DNA from: Rhizobacter sp964253025
GTDB taxonomy: Bacteria; Pseudomonadota; Gammaproteobacteria; Burkholderiales; Burkholderiaceae_C
DNA length: 64,000 nt
Assembly: GCF_964253025.1 (NCBI RefSeq)
Contig: NZ_CAXUQC020000001.1
Coordinates: forward strand, 1,798,001-1,862,000
Direction of reading: 5' to 3'
The position numbers and the translations under genes are program-made. Below are positions 43,226 to 51,943 of this stretch, in pieces (positions within the stretch are counted from its first letter, which is position 1; each line of letters starts with the position of its first letter). The notes below the pieces were generated by a model. It was not told where the DNA came from. It ran no database searches and was given only the letters and a program-made list of their open reading frames with translations.

Positions 43226-44994
43226 GCCGCGCCAATCGGGTCCAATTCATGAAGAAATTTCTGCTGCCCATCAGTGTGGGTCTCGTCGCCGCCTTGGCCG
43301 GCTGTGCGGTTCCAAGCATTTCGGAACGAGTTGATGGCGACCACGCCGCCGGCTCACACAACGTCTCAGCCATCACGCATGCTGCTGCCCTTGCTGCCGG
43401 CTCTTCCGCCGATGTCGCCGGCGGCGCGCAGGACGCGGAGCGGCGCGCTGCCGAACAGCGATCCAACATCGTTCTTCGGCGGTCGAGTCGCCCCTGGGTC
43501 GCATCCGTTTCCGTCCCCATGGGATCGAACGAGAAGCTTCCGTCCGTGTTCCAGGAACCGGTCAAGCTGAACTTCAATGACACCGGCTCGGGCGGCAAAG
43601 TGGGTATCCGCACGGTCGCTGAGCGGATTGCCGCCGCCACGGGCGTCCCTGTCCGGGTGAAGCCGGACGTCTTTAACGACCCTGCCCCAGCAGGCCGCTC
43701 TTCGGCATTGGCTGGGTCGAAGCCCTCCGGCGCGCTCGGAACTCCCAACGGGGCGCTGCCGCCAGAAAAGGGAACCGGGCGGCGCGTGGACGGCGGTCCC
43801 AACGCGGTGGCAATGCGTTGGAACGGATCGCTCGAGGGCTTCCTCAATCACATCACCGATATCACCAACCTCTCGTGGGAATACCGCGGGGGGGTGATCG
43901 TCATCGAGCGCTTCCGAACCGAGTTCTTCGAAGTTGCCACCCTGGATGGCGAGACGCAGTACACGATGGGGCTCAACTCCAGTGACCAAGGCAGCACTGG
44001 TACGTCGGGCGGCGGATCCGGTGGCGGGCTCAGCACGAACAATGCGAGCGCCGACGTTTCCGAGAAGGGCCGCGCCTCGACGGCAAGCACGTTGATTGCA
44101 GCGGTGCAGCAGATCCTTTCTGCCGTGCCCGGGTCGTCTGTGATTCGCGCGGACGGCTCGGGCCGAATCGCGGTAACGACTACGAAGGAGACGATGACGA
44201 AGGTCCGCGATTTTGTCAGGGCCGAGAACGAATCGATGCTCCGGCAGGCACAGATCCAGTTCGACATCTACTCCATCCGGCGCGACGAGTCCGACGAGCG
44301 CGGAATTGATTGGGGCGTGGTCGTGAAGTCGGTATCGCGCGCCATGCAGATGAACATCACTTCGCCCGCCACGGTAACGGGGGCTGCCGGCGGCGGGGTG
44401 CAGTTCTCTGTGCTCGCGGGCGGCACCAATGACCTGTCCCGCCTGGCTGGCGACAGCACCGCCATGCTGAAACTTCTGAACCAGTTCGGAAACTCCACGC
44501 AGCATCGCCCCGTGAGCCTTCTCACACTGAACCGGCAATGGGCACGCAAGGCCTCTCTCGGAAGCAAGGCCTATGTCAGCGAAACCGTTCCAGGCACCGC
44601 TTCGACGTTCGGCGCTGGTGCTCCCGGCCTCAAGACTGCGACGGTCACGACGGGCGATCGATACCTGGCCCAGCCCTTCATCATGGACAACAACACCATC
44701 GTGTTGAAGTTTGGCGTCGGACTGTCCTCGCTTGTGCAGATCGCCACGTTCACCAGCGGCACCGGGAGCACCGAGCAGCGGGTGCAGACCCCCGAGATCA
44801 GCAACCTCATCGATCAGTCCACGGTGGCACTCAAGGCCGGACAGTTGCTCGTCATCACGGGCCTTAGCCGCATCGTGACGACGGACGACACCCGGCGGCT
44901 GGGCGAGGACGTACCGCTTCTCGCCGGGGGCAGCAAGGCTCAGTCGAGGCAGCGCGAAGACTTCGTCATCTTTGTTCGGCCGACGATTCTCTGA
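43222..44994 (+). CDS. pilN: PilN-family type IVb pilus secretin lipoprotein
   Basis: The 590-residue protein starts at ATG 43222 (ATGA overlap with the previous stop). ATG 43249 is an alternative that gives a shorter leader with the same lipobox (LAGC). The N-terminal part is the pilus-specific domain ('LNFNDTGSGGKVGIRTVAER', 'VPVRVKPDVF'). A Gly/Ser-rich stretch and the secretin core follow ('SIRRDESDERGIDWGVVVKS', 'VSLLTLNRQWARKASLGSKA', 'GQLLVITGLSRIVTTDDTRR'). It forms the outer-membrane pore of an R64-type thin pilus. Confidence 0.92.
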   Translation: MSRANRVQFMKKFLLPISVGLVAALAGCAVPSISERVDGDHAAGSHNVSAITHAAALAAGSSADVAGGAQDAERRAAEQRSNIVLRRSSRPWVASVSVPMGSNEKLPSVFQEPVKLNFNDTGSGGKVGIRTVAERIAAATGVPVRVKPDVFNDPAPAGRSSALAGSKPSGALGTPNGALPPEKGTGRRVDGGPNAVAMRWNGSLEGFLNHITDITNLSWEYRGGVIVIERFRTEFFEVATLDGETQYTMGLNSSDQGSTGTSGGGSGGGLSTNNASADVSEKGRASTASTLIAAVQQILSAVPGSSVIRADGSGRIAVTTTKETMTKVRDFVRAENESMLRQAQIQFDIYSIRRDESDERGIDWGVVVKSVSRAMQMNITSPATVTGAAGGGVQFSVLAGGTNDLSRLAGDSTAMLKLLNQFGNSTQHRPVSLLTLNRQWARKASLGSKAYVSETVPGTASTFGAGAPGLKTATVTTGDRYLAQPFIMDNNTIVLKFGVGLSSLVQIATFTSGTGSTEQRVQTPEISNLIDQSTVALKAGQLLVITGLSRIVTTDDTRRLGEDVPLLAGGSKAQSRQREDFVIFVRPTIL

Positions 44995-44997
44995 GGT

Positions 44998-46317
44998 ATG
45001 GCGATGCGACTCGAGCGAATCATCGCGGTCAGTGCCTCAGGGCCGTTGCTGGGCGGGCTGAGCTGGCGACCGCCACGCGGAGGAAAACACTCCATGCGTC
45101 GGCTTTACGAGGCCCGGAACCTGACGGTTGACGCGACCCACTACACGTTGTTCTCGGCCCAACAGGCCACGGTCTACGGCTTGTTCCAGCCGCGCGCCTC
45201 GGAAGAGGGCGTGAAGTTGCCAAAGGGCACCATGTCCGCGGCACAGTGCTTCGCTGCGCGGGTCGGGTTGAGCGCTCCGAACGCGGCGCTCGTCCTGACC
45301 GTCCCCGCCGATGAACACCGCAGGGACGAGAAGGTCTATGTGGTCGTCCTAGACGACGGCGTTCCGGTCGTGGACTCCCTGACCACCGAGATGGAGGCCC
45401 GCAATGCGCTTGGCTCGGAGGATCGACCGATCTGGGCAGACAACCCGGCCGCATTTCCGAACGCCGAAGCCGTGGACTTCGAATGGCTCGGGCAGGGTGC
45501 GAGCAAGGCGTGCCGAGTTCTTCCGATCCCGATCAACCCATGGCCGCTTGCAGCTGCGACCGTCATCGTCACGGTCGGTGCCGGTGCGTGGTGGGCCGTC
45601 CAGGCGGCACGGCAAGCGGAGGCCGACCGTCAACAAGCCGAGGCCATCGCGCAGAACGATCCTGTGCCCCGCTACCTGGCTGCGATGAACAGCCAGGTCC
45701 CTCACATGGCGTCGGATCGGTCGCTCATGCTTTCAGCTGTCCGGAAGATGTTCGACGCACCGGTACTCGTTCCCGGCTGGAAGATGGCGGCTACCGAGTG
45801 CAGCGCCGCTGCGGAGCGGTGCGAGACCCTCTGGTCCCGCCAAGGCGGGACCTACACCGACCTTCGGAAAGCGCGCGCGGGCGAACTCCTCTCTCGCGTC
45901 ACACCTGACGGCAGTCCTATCCCTCTGCTGGATTCGGCGAGAACCAGTGTGGCCGTCGCAGTCACGCGGGTCAGCTTGATCGGCCCGGGCGCTCCGCTTC
46001 CCAGCTTCTCGCAGGCGATCGACGAGATCGGTCCGACGCTGCAGGTCTGGCGGACGGCGGATCTTGGAATTGACATCAAACCACCGATGGTCTGGCCAAG
46101 GGTGGCCGAGGTCCCGGCGCACTTCCAGCATTCACAGGCGCTGATGAGCGGCGTCATCACGCTGAGCGACGTACCCGGCCCGTTCATTCTCGAAGCGCTT
46201 GAAACGGCGCCAGGCTGGATCAGCTGGGAATCCGTTCGCGCTGACATCGGTGACGGCGATGCAGCCGGGCGCCTCAAATTCAAGGCTATGGGGATCTACT
46301 ATGTCTCGTCTCGCTAG
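44998..46317 (+). CDS. pilO: PilO-like type IVb pilus inner-membrane protein
   Basis: The 439-residue protein matches the PilO2 type of R64 thin pili. It has a large cytoplasmic N-terminal domain with actin-like-fold patterns ('RRLYEARNLTVDATHYTLFS', 'VYVVVLDDGVPVVDSLTTEM'), one membrane helix (about 178-201) and a periplasmic helix and C-terminal domain ('WKMAATECSAAAERCETLWS' with a Cys pair). It anchors the pilus motor to the periplasmic ring. It overlaps pilP by 17 bases. Confidence 0.85.
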   Translation: MAMRLERIIAVSASGPLLGGLSWRPPRGGKHSMRRLYEARNLTVDATHYTLFSAQQATVYGLFQPRASEEGVKLPKGTMSAAQCFAARVGLSAPNAALVLTVPADEHRRDEKVYVVVLDDGVPVVDSLTTEMEARNALGSEDRPIWADNPAAFPNAEAVDFEWLGQGASKACRVLPIPINPWPLAAATVIVTVGAGAWWAVQAARQAEADRQQAEAIAQNDPVPRYLAAMNSQVPHMASDRSLMLSAVRKMFDAPVLVPGWKMAATECSAAAERCETLWSRQGGTYTDLRKARAGELLSRVTPDGSPIPLLDSARTSVAVAVTRVSLIGPGAPLPSFSQAIDEIGPTLQVWRTADLGIDIKPPMVWPRVAEVPAHFQHSQALMSGVITLSDVPGPFILEALETAPGWISWESVRADIGDGDAAGRLKFKAMGIYYVSSR

Positions 46318-46756
46318 GTTAGCTTCGTTGTTCACTGTCATGTCGGGATGCTGCGCGCTGTCCAATGCGCAAACCATCGCTGACTACAGCCGGTCGCAGC
46401 GCGCGATCATCGAGGCGGCCATTTCCAGAAACGCCGCGCGCAGCACTGCACCACCGTCGCAGACAGCACTGCCTGCCATGCCGTCCGTCTCCGCGCCACA
46501 GCAGGGCATCGTCGTGGCAGCGCCTGCTCCCGTGGAATCCGAGGCAGAGGTCACCGTCACTGGTGTCATCGTTGCTGCTGGAACGCAATTGGCTGAAGTC
46601 GAGGTAGACGGTGCGCCGTACATGCTGGCTGCCGGCCAAGACGTGCCGGGCACCCGCTGGCGAGTGGAACGGATCGGCGCGGAGCGCGTCGTCCTTGCCG
46701 ATCCTGCCCGCCGCTCGCGTTCGCGGAGCTTTACTCTGGCCGCCATGGGGCGCTGA
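46301..46756 (+). CDS. pilP: PilP-like type IVb pilus protein
   Basis: The 151-residue exported protein begins at ATG 46301, inside the 3' end of pilO. It has a signal region (MSRLARLASLFTVMSGCCAL), a Pro/Ala spacer and a compact beta domain with 'VTVTGVIVAAGTQLAEVEVD' and 'GQDVPGTRWRVERIGAERVV', like the PilP pilus-assembly family. It would connect the PilO platform to the secretin. The neighbouring pilQ starts two bases after its stop. Confidence 0.82.
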   Translation: MSRLARLASLFTVMSGCCALSNAQTIADYSRSQRAIIEAAISRNAARSTAPPSQTALPAMPSVSAPQQGIVVAAPAPVESEAEVTVTGVIVAAGTQLAEVEVDGAPYMLAAGQDVPGTRWRVERIGAERVVLADPARRSRSRSFTLAAMGR

Positions 46757-46758
46757 CC

Positions 46759-48564
46759 ATGAAGTGGTTTGAGCGCAAGTTGGAATCGACGTCATCGCCT
46801 TTGGGTGAACTGGCGCTCGTTCATGGCGGACCCGGCAGCGGCTCCCAACTCGGTTCACGGCGCTCCCCAACGCTTGCTCAGGAGTCGAGCGCAAGAGACG
46901 TTTCCCAGGCGAGTGACTTTCGCGTCACCGAGCCACTCGACTCGGTGATCTCCCGGTACTCGGACGTGCCTCCGTACCAGCGCCTCCTGACCGGCGGAGA
47001 TGAGCCCGTGTACCGGCTGCCGGCCGACCAGCGGGAGCGACTCATCGCGACGGACATCGGCGGCAAGCGGGTGCATGTCATCCGCGCCTCAATGCCCGAA
47101 GCGGACCTGAAGCCCCTGCAGTGGCAGATCCGCGCGTTGAAGGGAGACCTTCGGGCAAGGGGGTATCAGATCGTCGATGAACTGGTGGCCACGCCGGAAG
47201 TGATGCGGGTGATCATGCGCAACGCAGGGCGAAGCACTCAATCGCGGGGACACGGCGAGCCGCTGCGTCTCTTCAATCACTGGATCGAACTCGCGGCTCG
47301 GGCAGACGCGACCGACCTGCACGTCGACGTCTCAGGCAACGTTGCCCTTGTGCGCGTCCGTGTCGATGGGCGACTTGAGTCGCTCGCCGATGGGCACGGC
47401 GGCAAGTACCCGCGTGCAGAAGCCGTGGATGCACTTGCTGCCGGGTACAACAACACGCGGCAAGGCAACAACGTCTCACAGTACACCGAAGACAAATTCG
47501 TCTCCTGCATGATCGGTCTCAACCTGCCGGGCCTCTCGGGTCAACTGCGATACCAGAACTTCAAGGGAAGGTCCGGGCCGAAGGCGGTGATCCGCATCCT
47601 GCGTTGCGGCGAAGAGAACGCCATCACGTTCGAGAAAGCTGGCTATGCCCGCAGTCAGCTCCGCTTGCTGCGCGAGGCCGGTCGGTCCGGCAAGGGCATC
47701 GTGCTGATCGCCGGAGTCACCAGTTCGGGCAAGTCCACGAGCCTGAAGTGCCTCATCGAAACGCTCCCGGGGCTCGATGCCAAGGCGGTCTACACCGTGG
47801 AGGATCCCATCGAGTACGAAATCCGGGGTGCCCATCAGATTGAAGTACTGCGAGATCTGGCGGACGACGACCTCACCAACTCGCGCTACGCCGACACCAT
47901 GCGTGCTCTGATGCGAGGTGATCCCGACGGCGTGATGATGGGTGAGATCCGCGACCGCCTGACAGCCATGTTTGCGCTGCAGATTGCCGAGACAGGGCAT
48001 CTGGCGATGGGCACCGTTCACGCGCATCTGATCAGCACCATCGTTCCGAGGCTGACGAACGATCAGATCGGCTTGTCCCGCCAAGCGCTCACCGGCCCCA
48101 ACATCCTCAACCTGCTGGTGTACCAGGCCCTCGTTCCGAAGCTCTGCACGCTGTGTGCCGACTCCACCCCGGTGGCAGCGGAACTGGATCCAGACGTGGC
48201 AGAGATCGTCGAAGTTCTCGAGCAAAAGTACAGAGTGCCGACCCACCGACTGCGGTGGGAACACCGAGGCGGTTGTTCGCATTGCCAGTGGCGTGGCATC
48301 AAGGGCAAGACGATCGTGGCGGAGATGCTGCGCCCGGATCGGGCTTGGCTTCGACTCGTCCGCAACAACGAAGACGATGCGGCCGTGCTTCATTTCCGAT
48401 CCGCGTCGGACGGGGACTTCATGAGCCCGGACATGACCGGAAAAACCGTGTTTGAGCACACGCTGTGGAAAGCACTTCAAGGTGAAGTTGACGTCCGAAA
48501 CTGCGAAGAGTTCGACTCGTTCGAACGCTTCGAAGTGCTTCCTGCAAGAGGGAGGAGCGAATGA
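46759..48564 (+). CDS. pilQ: PilQ-type assembly ATPase of type IVb pilus
   Basis: The 601-residue cytoplasmic ATPase (GspE superfamily) powers pilus assembly. Walker A is GVTSSGKST (319-327). The Asp box is 'YTVEDPIEYE' (345-354), Walker B is 'MMGEIRD' (393-399), and the His box is 'GTVHAHLISTIVPRL' (418-432). A zinc-binding tetracysteine is formed by CTLC (463-466) and CSHC (506-509), as in pilus assembly rather than retraction ATPases. This is the only motor ATPase visible in the operon; there is no VirB4 or VirB11. Confidence 0.95.
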   Translation: MKWFERKLESTSSPLGELALVHGGPGSGSQLGSRRSPTLAQESSARDVSQASDFRVTEPLDSVISRYSDVPPYQRLLTGGDEPVYRLPADQRERLIATDIGGKRVHVIRASMPEADLKPLQWQIRALKGDLRARGYQIVDELVATPEVMRVIMRNAGRSTQSRGHGEPLRLFNHWIELAARADATDLHVDVSGNVALVRVRVDGRLESLADGHGGKYPRAEAVDALAAGYNNTRQGNNVSQYTEDKFVSCMIGLNLPGLSGQLRYQNFKGRSGPKAVIRILRCGEENAITFEKAGYARSQLRLLREAGRSGKGIVLIAGVTSSGKSTSLKCLIETLPGLDAKAVYTVEDPIEYEIRGAHQIEVLRDLADDDLTNSRYADTMRALMRGDPDGVMMGEIRDRLTAMFALQIAETGHLAMGTVHAHLISTIVPRLTNDQIGLSRQALTGPNILNLLVYQALVPKLCTLCADSTPVAAELDPDVAEIVEVLEQKYRVPTHRLRWEHRGGCSHCQWRGIKGKTIVAEMLRPDRAWLRLVRNNEDDAAVLHFRSASDGDFMSPDMTGKTVFEHTLWKALQGEVDVRNCEEFDSFERFEVLPARGRSE

Positions 48565-49694
48565 TGCGGCGCCACGCGAGCAGAAGAGCGTGGATATGGC
48601 TCTTCCGGTTCCAACGGGCCGAGTTCTATCGCGACCTAGCCGACATGTTCCGGCGCAACGAAGCGATGATTTCCTTCTTCGAGGGCGAGATCAGGATCTC
48701 CGGTCGCACACGGCAACGGGCTCGGGCGGCCGCCCTGCGCGGCATGCTGGCCACCTACCAGCTGGGCGGCCACGCCGGACAGCTGAGCCACCTGCTGGAT
48801 GGGGTCGTCCCGCGGGGCGACGCCATGATGCTGACCGGCGTCGATCGAGCAGACGACAAGGCCGCCGCACTGAGCGCGCTTGCCGTCGCCGTTGAGAAGC
48901 AGTCTGCGATGCGAGCCGTGGTGCTGGCCCATTCAGTGCTGCCATTGCTGATGCTCCCGCTCTGCTATGTCCTGATCAGCGTGCTGAGCGACGTAATTCT
49001 CACCATCGACCGTAGTACGCCGATCTACGTCAAGGAAGAGCTTTGGCGGGGCACCAATGGCTGGGCGCGTGATGTGGCGCAGGCAAGCGAGGCCTACGGA
49101 CCTTTCCTCATGGCGCTGTTCGTCGGCGTCATTGCAGCTGCACTCGCATCCTTGCCAAGGTGGAGGGGGCCGTTGCGTCTCGTCGTCGAAGGCTGGCCGG
49201 TCTACGGGCTCTACCGAGACTTTCAATCCGGAATGCTGTTCACCGCGATGGCCATGCTGTTGTCGAACGGCGGAACGCTCCGTGGCTCGCTGGAGGACAT
49301 CGCGCAGCGTTCGTCACTTTGGATGCGATGGCATCTGAGCCGCGTTCTGCGCGCGTTGGACGAGAACCCAACCAGCACCCTAGAGGCTTTCGGTCGGGGA
49401 ATCTTGTCGCCCTACATGCTGGCGCGAGCGACCACGCTTCAAAGGACGGCCGCCAACTTCTCGGACGTGCTGGTCGAACTGGGGACCCGGGAAGGGGATC
49501 GGGTACTCGAAGGCGTTCGTCGTGCAGCGCTTGCAGCAAATGTCGCGTTGGTCGGACTGCTGCTCTTGCTGTGCACGTTCATGGGATTGGCGACGCTGAC
49601 GGTTCCGGGCAAATTCTCATCGCTCATGGAGCCCGCCACCTTGATGGAGCTGAAGCAGTCCCATGAGGCAGACGCACTCAGGCGGCCACGTTAG
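48561..49694 (+). CDS. pilR: PilR-type inner-membrane core protein (T2SSF domains)
   Basis: The 377-residue protein has the GspF/T2SSF architecture: a cytoplasmic domain, a membrane helix ('LPLLMLPLCYVLISVLSDVI', about 130-149), a second helix ('LMALFVGVIAAALASL'), a second cytoplasmic domain ('YRDFQSGMLFTAMAMLLSNG', 'SLEDIAQRSS') and a final helix ('AANVALVGLLLLLCTFMGLA'). It is the membrane platform on which PilQ drives pilin insertion. It starts four bases inside pilQ. Confidence 0.92.
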   Translation: MMRRHASRRAWIWLFRFQRAEFYRDLADMFRRNEAMISFFEGEIRISGRTRQRARAAALRGMLATYQLGGHAGQLSHLLDGVVPRGDAMMLTGVDRADDKAAALSALAVAVEKQSAMRAVVLAHSVLPLLMLPLCYVLISVLSDVILTIDRSTPIYVKEELWRGTNGWARDVAQASEAYGPFLMALFVGVIAAALASLPRWRGPLRLVVEGWPVYGLYRDFQSGMLFTAMAMLLSNGGTLRGSLEDIAQRSSLWMRWHLSRVLRALDENPTSTLEAFGRGILSPYMLARATTLQRTAANFSDVLVELGTREGDRVLEGVRRAALAANVALVGLLLLLCTFMGLATLTVPGKFSSLMEPATLMELKQSHEADALRRPR

Positions 49695-49724
49695 TGCCCA
49701 CGACAACCACGAGGAGAGCAACCA

Positions 49725-50273
49725 ATGTCCCGTTCCGTCATCATTCCCCGGATGCAGTGCCGTCAACGCGGCAACGCGGTCCTGTTCACACTATTGTCCA
49801 TGGTGATCGGCGGCATCGTCGTTGCCGTCGGCGTCACTCAGTACCAGGACGCGGACCGAGCTGCGTCCGTTCAGGCGACCGTGGCTGAGGTGAATACCAT
49901 CATCGGCAACGTGAAGCAGAACTACGGGCAGTACTCCTATGCGGGTCTCACCACGGGCATCGCAGTGGGCTCACGGGTGATTCCAGAGAGCCTCCAAACT
50001 TCGCAAGCAGCGGCCCGCAACAAGTTTGGCGGGGCGATCGAGATGCGCGAGCGTGCGCCAGCCGGTTCGGGCACCGCTGAGTTGGTGTATCCGAACGTGC
50101 CGCGAGCCATCTGCACCAGCGTGATCAATGGCACCCAAGGGCTTGCGCGACAGATCCTCATTGGCGCGACGGTGGTCAAGCCCGAGAACGGCATCGTTGA
50201 CTTGGCCGCGCTCAACACGGGTTGCTCCACGGCTGCTGCAGCCGACATCACGTGGGTCGTCGGTCGCACATGA
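49725..50273 (+). CDS. PilS-like major pilin candidate of type IVb pilus
   Basis: The 182-residue protein has a short leader and a hydrophobic helix beginning 'QRGNAVLFTLLSMVIGGIVV'. If cut after Gly, the mature protein begins with Asn and has Phe rather than Glu at +5. The soluble domain contains 'TVAEVNTIIGNVKQNYGQYS', which strongly resembles the PilS helix-to-loop region, and two cysteines (in 'RAICTSV' and 'NTGCSTA') that could form the typical pilin disulfide loop. It is the best candidate for the main filament subunit. Confidence 0.8.
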   Translation: MSRSVIIPRMQCRQRGNAVLFTLLSMVIGGIVVAVGVTQYQDADRAASVQATVAEVNTIIGNVKQNYGQYSYAGLTTGIAVGSRVIPESLQTSQAAARNKFGGAIEMRERAPAGSGTAELVYPNVPRAICTSVINGTQGLARQILIGATVVKPENGIVDLAALNTGCSTAAAADITWVVGRT

Positions 50274-51943
50274 ACATGAGCGTGCGCGGAGGCTGGCGAC
50301 CATCGTCGTCGCAGCGGGGGAACGCCATGCTGTTCGCGTTGCTGGCCCTCGTGATCATGGGTCTCATCGCGGCGACCATCTTGCAGAGTCGCCGTGTGGA
50401 AATGAAGCGGGCAGCAGGTGTCGCCGAAGCAACCGTTCTTGAGAAGCTGCGCAACGGCCTGCAAGGCGCGATGTACGAGCACTTCAACGCGCTGCAGCAA
50501 GGACTGCCCATGAGCAAGGGGACCGTCTCTGTTCCCGTCAGCGACGAATCGGGTCATCGCGTCTGGCGCCCGACCGTCGCCCAACTCCGAGACATGGGCT
50601 ACCTCCCTGCGGGTTGGAATGCAGAACGATCGGCGTTGAACGACGGGCCCTACAGTCTCTCGCTGCGAACCGTTCCGCCGGGATGCGCCGCGGTCAACTG
50701 TGACGTCGAAGCCCACGTCGTCGTCATGCGCCCATTCCTTGACGAGGGGCGCGGTACCCCAGTCGACGGCGTGACGATCGGCCCCATCCTGACCAGAACC
50801 GGTGCAGACGGAGGAATTTCTCTGGCGACACGCCCAGGAATGATCACCGGCTTCAATAACGCGTGGACGCTTCCGAATCCGGTTCCGGGACAACCAGCAG
50901 GGATTGTGGCTTTAAGGATTGGCACCGAGAGCGCTGGTTTCAATCAGTTCGTCCGGATGGGCGATCTGAGAGATCCATCGCTGCGTGGCGATCTCACAGC
51001 AGCAGGTAGTCTTCAGATCGGCGGTGGAGTTTCGGTCGCTCAGGGCGTTTCCGTCGGTGGTGATGTGACTGTCCGAGGCACTGATGGTCAGCCATGCGTG
51101 GTCCTTCGTCCAGATGGTCGGCTGAGCATCACCTGCGCTGGAGCTTTAGCCGCATCCAGCGCTACGTTTGCGGATGGCGGCGGCAATGCCACTCATGTGA
51201 GCTCGAGCGAAGTCGCCACGACAGGCGAGGTACGCGCAGATGGTGGTGTCTATGCTGGCGCGGTCAGTTTATTTTCCGTGGATCATCCGAACAGCATTCG
51301 CCTACCAACCAACGGACTGAGCGTGCGCGGCCCAGATGGTGATCTTATGACATTGTCCGCAGGCGGAGGAAGCATAAAGCGCACGCTGACCGTGGGGGAC
51401 ATGGCATTTGAAAACGCCGTTGAAGAAGGCGCCGGGTGCGAAACCACTACCGCGGCTGGAGGAACTGGACGCATGGCAGTGACGGTCGATCAGTCCCTCG
51501 CCATTTGCATAGAGTCGCGCTGGACCGTTGCACAGCGGTGGGGGAAGGCGGGCGCCTCGTGCGCCAAGCCAGGGGTGTTTGCCACCGATCAATCGGACGG
51601 GGCAGCACTCATCTGCCGAAGTGGTGTATATACGAAAACTGCTCCCCTTCTTTCCAGCTTTAGTTTGGCGGGTACTAGAGCGATCCAGTTCACAGATGCC
51701 CCTGTGCGTTTGGCGAAGCCGGATTGCGCTGAAGCAGGAACGAAACAGGTGGAGCCCCTCGTGATAATCGTTCCAAATAACGAAAATCCGGCCGTTCAAG
51801 GGGCAAATACGGTGTCCGGCGTCAATCGCTTCGCACTCGATGTAGGTGACGAATGGGAACTGTACGTTGAGCGGTCTTCCGATAAGACAATCCTTCCCGC
51901 AAATATCGTCGCCTTCGTGTATTGCTATTATCCAGAATCATGA
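50270..51943 (+). CDS. PilV-like minor pilin / tip adhesin candidate
   Basis: The 557-residue protein starts at an ATGA overlap with the pilin gene. It shares the leader motif with it ('QRGNAMLFALLALVIMGLIA'), again without Glu+5. A long beta-rich body follows, with repeated Gly-rich turns ('SVAQGVSVGGDVTVRG', 'SSEVATTGEVRADGGVYAG'). The C-terminal part (about 390-557) has paired cysteines ('GAGCETT', 'AICIESRW', 'GASCAKPG', 'ALICRSG'), suggesting a folded tip domain. In R64 the PilV C-terminus recognises recipient cells. The base composition becomes clearly AT-richer toward the 3' end. Confidence 0.8.
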   Translation: MNMSVRGGWRPSSSQRGNAMLFALLALVIMGLIAATILQSRRVEMKRAAGVAEATVLEKLRNGLQGAMYEHFNALQQGLPMSKGTVSVPVSDESGHRVWRPTVAQLRDMGYLPAGWNAERSALNDGPYSLSLRTVPPGCAAVNCDVEAHVVVMRPFLDEGRGTPVDGVTIGPILTRTGADGGISLATRPGMITGFNNAWTLPNPVPGQPAGIVALRIGTESAGFNQFVRMGDLRDPSLRGDLTAAGSLQIGGGVSVAQGVSVGGDVTVRGTDGQPCVVLRPDGRLSITCAGALAASSATFADGGGNATHVSSSEVATTGEVRADGGVYAGAVSLFSVDHPNSIRLPTNGLSVRGPDGDLMTLSAGGGSIKRTLTVGDMAFENAVEEGAGCETTTAAGGTGRMAVTVDQSLAICIESRWTVAQRWGKAGASCAKPGVFATDQSDGAALICRSGVYTKTAPLLSSFSLAGTRAIQFTDAPVRLAKPDCAEAGTKQVEPLVIIVPNNENPAVQGANTVSGVNRFALDVGDEWELYVERSSDKTILPANIVAFVYCYYPES

